NCBI GenBank assembly: GCA_014529385.2
Contig: CM043959.1
Location: 4,089,045-4,153,044, forward strand
Direction: 5' to 3'
Source of the DNA: Adiantum capillus-veneris
Taxonomy: Eukaryota > Streptophyta > Polypodiopsida > Polypodiales > Pteridaceae
Length of the DNA stretch: 64,000 nt
Shown: in pieces, positions 41,611 to 51,396 of the stretch
Numbering within the stretch: the first letter of the stretch is position 1
Layout: each line of letters begins with the position of its first letter
Notes under the pieces: model-generated
The model's input: the letters and a program-made list of their open reading frames with translations, nothing else
Told to the model about the DNA's origin: nothing
Database searches by the model: none
Made by a program: the position numbers and the translations under genes

Positions 41611-43263
41611 ATGACACATACAAGGCGGTCAGTTGAGCGTCAAAGCGCACTACTGAGCCCACTGAAGCACTATAACAGAAGACGCCCTGTGGTATCTAGT
41701 AGAAGTCCATTAACCTCATCAACCATACCTCCACTGAAGCACTATAATAGAAGACGCCCTGTGGTATCTAGTAGAAGTCCATTAACCTCATCAACCATAC
41801 CTCCACATACGACATCCCCCATTCCTTCATCCGGTTCCACATCTTCCAGATCACCTTCTCCAGTAAAGCTCTCTCCTATTCTGCTACAGCACGCTATTGA
41901 GCAACACGCTCAACAAGGAGCCATGGAGGCGTTGGCTAGTGTGTTGGCCAAGGTAAACATCAAGTTCCCCACCTTCAAAGGACTCTCCTCGGAAGATGCG
42001 GACGACCATGCACGGAGGTTCGTATCTCTCTGTAGAGGACGTGGTCTTAACAGGGAAGATGCTTATCTGGTACTTTTTCCATCCACCTTGGATGGCTTAG
42101 CAGACAAATGGTACAGCCAGTTTGTAGAGAATCATTTTGCAACTTGGGTAGACTTAAGACAACAGTTCTGTGCAGCTTTCAGGCCGGGCGACTACCAAGA
42201 GAAAGTGTTAGATGAGTTGGCCAACATGGTGCTCCAGCCAGAGGAGACCGTTGCAGAGCTTATGACCAAAACCAAGTCTCTGGTTGCCAAGCTTCCCCAG
42301 CAACCCAGTGAATTCATGGTTAAGAAGTGGGTGGAGAAGGCGCTTCCAAAAACCTCTCTGCAAAAACTCCGAGAGAGCCTCCGACCTGACGCCACTCTGG
42401 AGGAATTCATCGCAGGTGCTACTAGAATAGAGGGGGCTAGGAAGCTGTTCAACAACTCTCCTCACATAGATACTCCCTCTGTGTTCTCAGAAGGTAGTCC
42501 TGATGATCCTTTGACTTCCTTGCGTAGGGAACTCGAAGCCCTCAAACTACAACGCGCCCTCCAAGAAGAGAAATCAATCTCTCTGAGACAAGAGAAACCA
42601 TCGCACCTTGAGGCTTTGGATCAAATCAAGAGAGAACTAGAAGAGCTTCGGTCTCAACAGGAGACTAAATCTATGGTATGGTGCAGCTCTTGTCGCTCTC
42701 CTGGACATCCTCCACAGGACTGTCCCCTTTGGGCTTATTGCCACTTCTGCGAAAAATCTGGGCACGAAGATAAGGATTGTTACTACATCAAAGGATTGCC
42801 GCAAATACAACAAAATCTAGGTCCTTCTCTCCAACAAGGGCTAGCACCTGCATCCAACATGGTCTCGCCCTATGGCCATCAAAACCCATTGCCTCCTCTG
42901 CTGACAACACCCCCTATGCAGCAAGGTATGTACAACAACTTTGCACCTCACAGCTTTTATCATGCCGGTACTCCCTCAGTTCCCCAAAGCTTCTACACCT
43001 CAGCCTCAGCACCATGCAACAACAAGAGCAGCGACCACCTCGTCCCCCGTTTAGTCCGTCTAATCGGCCAATCTTATGATACAGATGCGGTGAATATGGG
43101 AATTACCAAAGTAAGTGTCCTTTACCTGAAGGGTCTCCTCCTTGCAGGCATTGTCCGGAGTCTAAGGACCACTACAGTAAAGATTGTCCCAAACGAAGGG
43201 CATCCTCATCTTCAAGCCCAAATCAAAATCAACAAGAGTTTACATTCCCGAAAATCAATCTAA
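41611..43263 (+). CDS. H: gag, 550-residue open frame
   Basis: It forms the virus-like particle. The N-terminus has a 24-residue duplication (PLKHYNRRRPVVSSRSPLTS twice; DNA 41659-41802). The capsid region spans about residues 110-285: FPTFKGLSSEDADDHARRFV, LADKWYSQF, VDLRQQFCAAFRPGD. A coiled-coil-like stretch follows (LRRELEALKLQRALQEEKSI). Two nucleocapsid knuckles follow: CSSCRSPGHPPQDC and CHFCEKSGHEDKDC. The last ~70 residues run out of frame. Two more knuckle-like pieces (CRHCPESKDHYSKDC) lie in a different frame at 43077-43200, so an old frameshift near 43040-43070 probably cut a longer gag. Confidence 0.9.
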   Translation: MTHTRRSVERQSALLSPLKHYNRRRPVVSSRSPLTSSTIPPLKHYNRRRPVVSSRSPLTSSTIPPHTTSPIPSSGSTSSRSPSPVKLSPILLQHAIEQHAQQGAMEALASVLAKVNIKFPTFKGLSSEDADDHARRFVSLCRGRGLNREDAYLVLFPSTLDGLADKWYSQFVENHFATWVDLRQQFCAAFRPGDYQEKVLDELANMVLQPEETVAELMTKTKSLVAKLPQQPSEFMVKKWVEKALPKTSLQKLRESLRPDATLEEFIAGATRIEGARKLFNNSPHIDTPSVFSEGSPDDPLTSLRRELEALKLQRALQEEKSISLRQEKPSHLEALDQIKRELEELRSQQETKSMVWCSSCRSPGHPPQDCPLWAYCHFCEKSGHEDKDCYYIKGLPQIQQNLGPSLQQGLAPASNMVSPYGHQNPLPPLLTTPPMQQGMYNNFAPHSFYHAGTPSVPQSFYTSASAPCNNKSSDHLVPRLVRLIGQSYDTDAVNMGITKVSVLYLKGLLLAGIVRSLRTTTVKIVPNEGHPHLQAQIKINKSLHSRKSI

Positions 43264-43616
43264 TCACAGTGAACACTGCCCCTCAGCCACCACCTGCTAC
43301 ACATACAGTTCAGCCACAACAAGCAGCAGAGCCTACTGGGGTGCTCACTCGAGCACAAAGAGCAGCCTTGGGTTTAAGTTTGCTAACGCGACCATCCTGT
43401 CCAACCCTTCCGCAACCTGTTCAAAATGTCGCACCTGTAAGTGGTGCAAAGAATAGGCCAATCTCTATGCTTTCGGACATTGATGGAGCCTTCCTGGCAG
43501 TAGTAACTGACTTGCAACAGGTCAAAGTTTCCGAGGAGGCCCAGGTTGTAGGAGCTAGGCCCACAGTGGAAGCAATCTTGAAGAACACCTTTCAGCAAGT
43601 GTCATGCTCCGGCTAG
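43077..43616 (+). pseudogene. H: distal gag with knuckles 3-4 and linker
   Basis: This frame continues gag after a frameshift: YRCGEYGNYQSKC (a knuckle whose first Cys is a stop and whose His is Asn), CRHCPESKDHYSKDC, then TAPQPPPATHTVQPQQ, TGVLTRAQRAALGLSL and DIDGAFLAVVTDLQQ. It ends in a stop at 43614-43616. Confidence 0.65.
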
Positions 43617-44130
43617 ATGCAACCCTTAGAAGTGACACCCTCTCAATAATTCACTCTTTGTACCCTGGGACAGGGCCTAGTGGCGGGCACCTACCTGTGC
43701 AACTGTTGGAGTCCTACATGATTTCATATCCAGCTGCTCCCCTCACCGACTATAAAAGTCCACGTCTTACTGTATCTATTCTTGGGCAGCCATTCTCAGG
43801 CGTCATAGTGGATGGTGGGTCTGGAATCAATCTAATGCCCGAATTTACCATGTAAGCCTTAGGTCTGCAACCTACTCGCCCTGCTCCATTCACTTTTACA
43901 TTGGCAGACTAGAGGACAGTCTACCCTGTGGGCATAGTAGAGAAGGTGCCTTTGAAAGTACAAGACTTCACATTTAGCTTGGATTTTGTGGTGGTCAGTC
44001 TTCCTCAGGTGGAGGGAGGATTCCCTTTGCTGATTGGTAGACCATGGTTGCGGCATACTAAGGCACTTCATGATTGGGGAAACGACGCCATGTGGATACA
44101 CACTCACGGCTCCCAATTGCAACCAATCCG
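43604..44130 (+). pseudogene. H: protease
   Basis: The catalytic motif is FSGVIVDGGSGINLMPEFTM (D-G-G, the form seen in several non-chromoviral plant gypsy proteases). The C-terminal block is LPQVEGGFPLLIGRPWLRHT. Two in-frame stops (about 43853 and 43910) separate them, so the frame is otherwise kept. Confidence 0.8.
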
Positions 44131-45013
44131 GCTTGAAGGAGGGATGTATCCAGTGGCTCATCAAAGCTCATTGTCAGTACAGTCCAACCCCGACCTTGAG
44201 CAACCCATCCCACCTGACGGGTCTGACGAGGACCTGCTACAGTGGTTGGAAGCTACCACATCGATGCCATGCTACATGGTCTCTATTCAAAACTTACCTA
44301 TGCCGCCAGTAACACTCTCTCTTCACACTCCTCAGGAGGACACAGATGTCCAAAGTCCTACAGCGGACAGTACAACAGTCGAAGAAGTAAGTGTGTCAGC
44401 CCCAAATTCTCATGCTTTGAATGACCCGCCGATGGAAGCCCTCGGTCTTGGGGAACCTATAACACATCACCAAAGGGGGAAGAAATCTCCTCTTCATGCA
44501 CTCGCCAAAGATTTCCCCCTTCCTGGAGCATCTCCCAAGTCGGACCCCCTACAAAAGCACTCTGTCATGTTTGCATCTAAAGATTTACCCTTTGAGGAGC
44601 TCCCACCACAGGGATGGTTACAAGAAGAGTATGCAGAGTTTCCAATCGATCAAACACCTGCACATGATGTCTTGAAGCTCCAAGAGGCAGCTCACCTCTC
44701 AACTTCAGAGGCACCCTCTCCAGCTACACCCCCAGACCCGATCAGAGAAGTCAACCTGGGAGATCCTGACAACCCTCAGCACGTATTGTTAGCAGCTTGG
44801 TTATGGGAGCATCCCGCATTACTCAATCAGGTAGTCTCCTTCATACACTCTTTTAAACATGTTTTTGCTTGGTCCTACAAGCATTTAGAGGGGATTCCAC
44901 CAGAATTGGGTGTCCACACTATACCTTTGGTTGAAGGGGCTAAGCTTGTAATAAGAGGCCGAGCTTACAAGCTCAACCAGAAGTATGATGAGGCGGTCAA
45001 GGTAGAGTTATAA
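43928..45013 (+). pseudogene. H: protease end and linker to RT
   Basis: 361 open residues. After the protease block there is a long acidic, proline-rich linker (LEQPIPPDGSDEDLLQWLEA), then HPALLNQVVSFIHSFKHVFA and IPPELGVHTIPLVEGA, the usual approach to gypsy RT. A TAA at 45011-45013 interrupts the frame four residues before the RT methionine at 45017, which is in the same frame. Confidence 0.8.
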
Positions 45014-45016
45014 AAA

Positions 45017-45565
45017 ATGCAAGAGGCAGGGATCATTGTACTTGTGGAGCACTCTAAGTGGTTATCACCCATGGTGATAGCGCCTAAGAAGCAGTCCAAC
45101 AAAATCCGTGTGTGTGTAGATTACCGTGCTCTGAATAAGGTAACTATCCCAGATGGTTTCCCAACACCTTTCACTGAGCGTGTGCTCGAAGATGTAGCAG
45201 GGCATGTATTATACAGTTTCATGGATGGGTTTAGTGGATACAATCAGTTGGGCATCCATCCAGGTGATCAACTGAAAACGGCCTTTGTGACTCCCTGGGG
45301 TATTTTTATCTACACTCGAATGTCCTTTGGGTTGAAAAATGCCCCACCTTCTTTCAATAGAGCGGTATATCTCATTTTTTGCTCTTTGCTTATGGATCAT
45401 CTTCGCATCTTCATGGACGATTTTTCGACCTTCTCAGGTGCTCAATGTTCAACCCCAGTGGAAAATCTAGAGGAACACCTCGCTCAGCTCTCTACTGTCT
45501 TCCTCAGGTGCAGAGAGGCACACCTAAAGCTAAATTCGAACAAATGTCATTTTTTTGGTTACTGA
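45017..45565 (+). pseudogene. H: reverse transcriptase
   Basis: 182 residues include SPMVIAPKKQSNKIRVCVDY, ALNKVTIPDGFPTPFTERVL, YSFMDGFSGYNQLGIHPGDQ (first aspartate) and the catalytic region DHLRIFMDDFSTFSG (M-D-D core). The thumb continues in another frame from about 45560 (LLGHLVSAKGLAPDPEKIV) with two further stops at about 45727 and 45815. Confidence 0.88.
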
Positions 45566-46310
45566 AGGCACACTTCTAGGCCATCTGGTGTCTGCTAAAG
45601 GTTTAGCGCCTGACCCAGAGAAGATTGTGGCAATCTTAAAGTTACCACCTCCCATCAACCCAAAAGGGGTACAGAGCTTTGTAGGCCACACAGGTTATCA
45701 TCGCAGGTTTATACGCATGTATGCATAGGTGGCTCAACCCCTAACCCGCCTAACCAGTGCTTCTATTCCATTTCAATGGTTAAAGGCAGACGCTGGAGCT
45801 TTTGCATACCTTTAAAAATGCCTCACTGAAGCGCCTATCTTAGTAGCTTCCGATTGGTCTCTCACCTTTCATGTGCATACAGATGCTAGTCAACTGGTTG
45901 TGGGTGCGGTGCTGACTCAACCTAGTAAGGAGTATAACCTGGATCGCCCTGTTCACTATGCGAGTCGCCTACTCACCAAGGCAAAGTGCAACTACAGCAC
46001 AACAGAAAGGGAAGGTTTAGCTATTGTGTATGCTCTGCAAAAATTTTGGCACTACTTATTAGGGGTCCACTTCACAGTTATTACTAATCACCATGCCCTG
46101 CGATATCTGCTCAACAAGCCGCAGGTTGCAGGTAGAGTATGGCGATGGCTACTCTTATTTCAAGAGTTCGATTTCGAAGTGGTACTCAGGCCAGGCAAAC
46201 ATCATGTCCTTGCTGACCACCTTTCTCGCGTTCACACTGGCGAAGAAGCAACAGGGGTTGCTGATGACTTTCCTTATAGCAGTCTCTTTAAGGTGGATAC
46301 CACTCCATAA
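45566..46310 (+). pseudogene. H: RT thumb and RNase H
   Basis: RNase H is open from 45873: FHVHTDASQLVVGAVLTQPS (aspartate), YSTTEREGLAIVYALQKFWH (glutamate), VITNHHALRYLLNKPQVAGR (aspartate replaced by asparagine) and HHVLADHLSRVHTGEEATGV. The domain ends at 46310 with a stop, and integrase follows at once. Confidence 0.85.
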
Positions 46311-47550
46311 TGGTACGACGATGTTTTGCATCTGCTTTCTACTGGCCTCTACACAGAGAATGCTTCTCCCCTACAGAAGAGACGCCTGTTACTGAAGTCT
46401 AGGCCTTTCACTCTAATTGGGGGCCAGCTATACAAATCAGGGCAGGATGGTGTTCTGAGGCGGTGTGTCTCCCCTCATGAAGTCGAGTATATTTTAGAGG
46501 ATGCCCATAGTGGTCCCACTAGTGGCCATTACCCTGGTCATATTATTGCACAGAAGATTCTCCAGTGTGGCTTATGGTGACCCTATATTTTTCGCGATGC
46601 AATTGCCTATGTAAAGGTATGCGATGTATGTCAGCGTTTTGGCCCTAAACCAAGCAAATAGTCAAACCGTCCTCTGCAGGTCTCTATGGCATGGCAACCC
46701 TTTGAGAGATGGGGCATAGATTTTGTAGGTCCCATTACTCCCTCTGCCCAACCCGACAATCGGAAGTATCTCTTGGTGGCTACAGACTACGCAACAAAGT
46801 GGGCAGAGGTACTTGCAACAACAGACTGCACTGGCACTACGGTAGCCAAGTTTCTATACGAAAATATTTTGTGCAGGTTTGGATGTCCCTTGGAAATCAC
46901 CAGTACAGGGGTAGTCACTTTGTGAATGAAACAATTTCTACCTTGCTGGCCAACTACAGATTTTTCACCGAAAATCTTGTTCCTATTACCCTAGAGCAAA
47001 TGGGCAGGCAGAGAGCACTAATAAGGTTCTGATAGCACTCCTACGGAAAGCATGTCATCGTCATCCCTCGACTTGGGCTCAAGCTATCCACATCACACTT
47101 TGGGTATATCGAACTTCTTTCAAAGCCACAACCAATCACACCCCATTTCAATTGGCTTTCGGTTTGGAAGTGATAGCACCTTTCGAATTCAACTCAGGAT
47201 CCCCGCGAATGGGCAGTCTTCGTGCCAATGGAAATTTGGAGTCGGCATCTGTCTCTCGTCTTTTCCTTTTGGAGGAAAGCCGAGGTTTGGCTTCACTGGC
47301 TCTAGAAGCAGAGCAGCTTCGTTGTAAAGCCTGGCATGATCACCATCTCAGGAAGCCGCAAATAACGCAAGGAGCACCGGTGCTACTTTATCAGGCCAAG
47401 TTTCTGAAAAAAGCAAAGAAGTTGGTCCCAGCATGGCAAGGACCATATAAGGTCATGGAGATTCTGCCCCACGGAGCTGTACAATTAGCCACTCTCGAAG
47501 GAGATTCGCTCCCTTTAGTCAATGGATCTCGGATCAAATGCTATCGATAA
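46311..47550 (+). pseudogene. H: integrase without chromodomain
   Basis: The zinc-binding part is HSGPTSGHYPGHIIAQKILQ followed by VCDVCQRFGP. The first catalytic site is FERWGIDFVGPITPS. At the second site FGCPLEITSTGVVTL shows a one-base loss that destroys SD(R/Q)GSHF and shifts the frame. The next frame restores YRGSHFVNETISTLLANY. The C-terminal part (47152-47550) ends in VPAWQGPYKVMEILPHGAVQ and LPLVNGSRIKCYR, then a stop. No chromodomain follows. Confidence 0.88.
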
Positions 47551-48111
47551 TGCTTAAGCTCCCGTTGAAGGGTCTAACCGCGCGACAATCAAGTGTTGAG
47601 CTTCGTGGACTCCTGAACCTTTAAATAACTTTGGAATCCTATCTTCGGCATCTTGCTATTCCGTTTATCTTATTTCTTAGACAGCTCTCCTTCTGTTTTA
47701 TCTTATCTCTTAGACCCTCTCCTTAGACAGCTCTCCTTCTGTAGACTCTGTTAAGCTCAATAAGTTTGAATCTGGAATTGGATCAACTCTATCCTTCACT
47801 CTCTGCCTTCAATCTCTGTCGTTCTTGGGCATAACCGAATCTCCTCAATCTCGACTCAGGTCCTTTTCTTAGCTTTTGCCTCTCAAGTGAAATCTCAGCT
47901 TTTGGATATGCATAAATGCCTTTGTATCTTTGAGTGGGGAATTTATTTATGATGGTACTTCGCGTTTTATCTACCACTGCTGATTCTTTATGAGTACCTC
48001 GAATTTATCAATGCTTTCTATTAATTTGGTCGTGGCTAAATCTTTAAGGTCTCTGGGACAGTTTCTTACGCGTTAAATCTCCCTCCTTATTTTCTACCCT
48101 CCGCTTTGTCT
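47551..48111 (+). other. H: spacer after integrase
   Basis: There is no coding sequence. Near 47660-47740 a 40-bp piece (atcttatttcttagacagctctccttctgt) is imperfectly repeated. Confidence 0.5.
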
Positions 48112-48535
48112 CTCCTCTCAACCCCCTCCCCTAGCCCTAATGCTCGCCCTAGCCATACCCTTCCTCCCCCTTTCCCATCCCTTGCCCTCGACCCTAGCCC
48201 TAGCCATACCCTTCCCCCTTTCCCTCGCCCTCGCCCTAACCCTCCCCTTCCCCCTCGCCCTAACCCTCGCCCTTTATTATCCCCTCGCCCCTCGCCCTCG
48301 CCCTCGCCCTAGCCTCCCCTTCCCCCTCGCCCTCGCCCTTGCCCTTTGCCATCCCCTCGCCCATCCCCATCCCCTCACCCCTAGCCACTAGCCCCTAACC
48401 CCTAGTCCCTCGCCCTTGCCCTTTCCCAGCCCCTCGTCCCTAGCCCGTAGTCCCTAGTCCCTCGCCCCTCGCCCCTAGCCTCTAGTCCCTAGTCCCTAGC
48501 CCCTAGCCCCTCGCCCCTAGACCTAACCCAACGCC
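48112..48535 (+). repeat. H: telomere-like CCCTAA/CCCTCG minisatellite
   Basis: More than 400 bp of degenerate repeats of CCCTAACCC, CCCTCGCC, CCCTAGCC and CCCTAGTCC. The word CCCTAA of plant telomeres occurs repeatedly but mixed with variants. It lies between integrase and the extra ORF, inside the element. Confidence 0.9.
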
Positions 48536-48818
48536 CTCACCTCTAGACTCTTTCGACAAACCAAAAATAAAAAGCAAGCGCCGTATATCCTGTGAAAAGC
48601 ACTTCCCAGCAAGGGTGGTATTTTACCTGTGAAAAGCAAAAACAAAAAGCAGAGAGCGTTTACCTGCGAAAAGCAAAAGCGAAAAGCAGAGAGCCTTTAT
48701 TATAGCCTTGGTACTCCATTCAGTCGGTCATCCAGTACCGAATTGGGTCTCACCCTTGCTCCTGCTACTACAGTGGGACTCATCAATCAGTATAGATTCT
48801 CAGGCACAGTTTATCAAG

Positions 48819-50740
48819 ATGGTTAGAACTCGGAATAGAGAAAAGCATCTCCAATAGAAGGAAGAGTCCTCTGCCTCTGGGGATAGCTTTGACAGTAAAT
48901 CAGATTACACTTGTAGTTCAGAGCAGCTTTCAGAGGAATCTTCAGAGGAAGATTTGCCCCAGTCAGTCATTGCTGACAGGGTCACCACTCTCCATGTGCC
49001 TCGCCTGTCTGGTGCCCTCTCCAAGGTACCTTTAATAATGATATATCATTTACAGGCTCCGAATCCAGCACTCAAGGATGTGTTCTCTCAGCAGCAACTG
49101 ATACACTTGGGTCTTCAAAATTTGGCTCAGGCTGATTTGTCTGCCAATATCTCTACTGCCAAGCTATGTTCCCTCTTGCTCACTTTTCCAAAGCTGAATG
49201 GTACTGCACTTACAGTGGAAGATATCGGATAGGCTATGGGAATATTGACTGTGCTGGCATCTCTGCCCGCAACCAAAACCTTCTCGAATCTCTCACCAGA
49301 AGAACAGCAAATGCTTGTCAGGAACTTTTGCCGGACTCACATCCAGACTATCACAGGAGTCAGCAGCTGTATTCAGTGTTACAATATTATTTTTTACTGC
49401 GCGCACCGGAAAGAACAGGGGTTCCATCTTCCCCAGGTTCTCCAATAATATGTGATGCTCTTTTTTGTCTCTACCACTGCCTGCCGTACCCATTTCACCA
49501 TCTGCTGTTTAAAGCGTTACAGGACAGGGCAAAGCGTTTTCGGACTCAGCGTAAAGGCAAAGTGGAAAGGTTCAATTGCTATGCAGCCCCTATTATGTAT
49601 TGGGTAGTGCAGATTATGCAGCAAAAGGCAGATGCAATAGCTGTTCTCACCCTTCAAGATGACCCAAAAGAACAAAACCGTTCCAAAATGGCCAAAGGGA
49701 AAGGCATCTTGCGCAAGAGGGCAAAGGTACAAAAAGATTCGTCTGAGCAGCTAGCAACACTACCCTTCTCAGAATCAGAGGTCAAAATCTCTGACGTCCA
49801 TACTACAACACCAACATTGTGTATGTCTACTTCTATGGCCACCTCAACTTTCGCACCACCTCTTGTGAGTAGTGTTGCAGTCACTAAAACACAACCTCCA
49901 GTTGTGTCGCCAGCACCACGCACTACTCTTAGTGCAGGGGCACCTAGAGATAATGCAGGGGCACCTAAGGATACTGTAGGGGAATCTAGATTTGGGACAC
50001 CTACATCTGAAAAGCATGACATATATGATACTTTTGCGCCTCAGGCGATGGATAGGGACAATTTCATTGCTACAACTCAAGATCGCATAAGAATCTTAAC
50101 TCAACAGGCAGTGGACCTCAAACATATTGTCCACACTCAGCAAAAACAGTTAAAAGAGGCAAATGATATGACCACAGCAGTTCAGGACCTCTATCCTGTG
50201 GTACATACACTGTGTCCCTCTTGTGCAAAATACCAAGCTGTAGCCATTTCACAGGCAGTTCCAGCTACAGCTACAACTACAGCCTTGGTTTCTCCGCAAG
50301 TTCCTGCTATGGCAACACAGATACAGACACAAACGGACGTTTCCAAAGCACATTCAGGGGATTCTCAAACAACAAAGAAAATCCTACCAATATGGAGTCT
50401 AAGCCAGCAGGCTCGGTCTCATCATAATTTCATGGTCCCTCTATGGCCTCCCTCTCCTAGTCCCCATCCTTTCCTTAACACTTCTACGGCTTCCCTGGAT
50501 TCCAACAACCTGTTCCACCCTCGCAGCCTGCCCAGTCTTTTACTGGGTTTCCACCAGCTCCACCTACTCACCTTCACCCGAATCACCTGACGCAGCCTGC
50601 TGCTCATGGGGTGGCTACTCCATACCCGATGTACCCTCCTCATGGCCACTACCCCTCACCATACACTTGGCCTCCATCTCCTTACCCACCTTACTATCAG
50701 CCTCCTTCTCCTCCTCCATCATCCGACCACCAACAGTAGA
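48819..50740 (+). pseudogene. H: extra sense ORF between integrase and 3' LTR, unknown function
   Basis: An ATG at 48819 opens a frame to about 49448, interrupted by TAG at about 48855 and at 49230. It continues in a second frame (about 49440-50500, part of a 474-residue open stretch) and then a third (about 50500-50740). Read in order, the protein of roughly 640 residues has an acidic serine-rich start (SEQLSEESSEEDLPQ), a helical region (LKDVFSQQQLIHLGLQNLAQ; LSPEEQQMLVRNFCRTHIQT), a basic patch (SKMAKGKGILRKRAKVQ), a threonine/proline-rich linker with GAPRDNAGAPKD, a coiled-coil-like helix (VDLKHIVHTQQKQLKEANDM) and a Pro/Tyr-rich tail (SPYPPYYQPPSPPPSSDHQQ). There is no signal peptide or membrane segment, so it is not env-like. 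I recognise no domain. Confidence 0.7.
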
Positions 50741-50813
50741 TCGTCGATATTTCAGTTCTTCAGTTTTGCTCTCCGGGACGGGCAGCGGTCTTGTGGGCGG
50801 GCAGCCTGTAGCC
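50741..50813 (+). other. H: segment before the 3' LTR
   Basis: It contains the G-rich ttgtgggcgggcag, which may serve as a poor polypurine tract. Confidence 0.4.
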
Positions 50814-51396
50814 TGCTATAGTGTCACTTTCACTTTCACAGGACAATTAGTTTAAGTTGGGCTTTGGTCAGTTGGTCTTTGGTCTGGTTGGTTCACACTA
50901 GACGGACTCGTTGGGCTGAGACACGTGGCAGGGTGGTCTAGTGGACATCGTGGCGAGGTCGCCACCGCCACCCAGTGGGGATATACTTAGATGATGTTCT
51001 TTATGAGCCGTTGGTGGCTCTTGATGATTGTACATATGAGTAGTCGTTTTGGGCCAGTGGTATTATCTTGTACGTAGTCCTCTAGAGTGAGTCTTTACAC
51101 AGAGCACGTTTTCACCATCCCTGCTCATATGAGCCTCGACACCCTTATTGTACCTGTGAGTCCTAGGCTGGAGCTGAGTGTGCTACCACGCCAGAGTCTG
51201 TATCAGTCTTTGAGGTAGTCGAGTCATATGTTCTGGTCTGTTGTTGTGTCTTTGTGAGCTCTGTTGATGTCTATGGTTTCCTTTTCTGTTCAGTTTGTTT
51301 GAGTGAGATTGTCACGCACATTAAGCTTTATCAAGGAATTTTGTGCATCTTTGTAGCGTGGATAATGTGTCGTGCTCTCTACAGTGGGTGGTTCTT
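50814..51396 (+). repeat. H: 3' LTR with inverted end
   Basis: 50814-51322 matches the 5' LTR. 51323-51351 has no partner, and 51352-51396 is the reverse complement of 41185-41227 (TGTAGCGTGGATAATGTGTC answers GACACATTATCCGCGCTACA). Terminal sequence was therefore inverted after or during insertion. Confidence 0.8.

Larger units (their letters stand above)
40683..51396 (+). mobile_element. Ty3/gypsy element H with an extra 3' ORF, nested in LINE L
   Basis: Direct repeats at 40683-41227 and 50814-51322 (plus an inverted tail to 51396) act as LTRs. The order is gag, protease, RT, RNase H, integrase without a chromodomain, a telomere-like minisatellite, an extra sense ORF and the 3' LTR. The lack of a chromodomain and motifs such as YSFMDGFSGYNQ and LADHLSRVHTGEEATGV point to the non-chromoviral (Athila/Tat-like) side of plant gypsy elements. 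The LINE reading resumes at about 51397, so H inserted into LINE L. I could not identify a TSD or primer site with confidence. Confidence 0.88.

Noticed and set aside
48106-48391. Proline/leucine-rich frames over the telomere-like repeat
   Set aside because: Low-complexity translation of CCCTAA/CCCTCG repeats, without start context or homology.
48112-48535. A true telomere end
   Set aside because: The repeats are highly mixed and are flanked on both sides by parts of element H, so this is internal.
49517-50080. Minus-strand frames opposite the extra ORF of H
   Set aside because: They mirror the sense reading and show no structure of their own. The sense frame has clear compositional domains.
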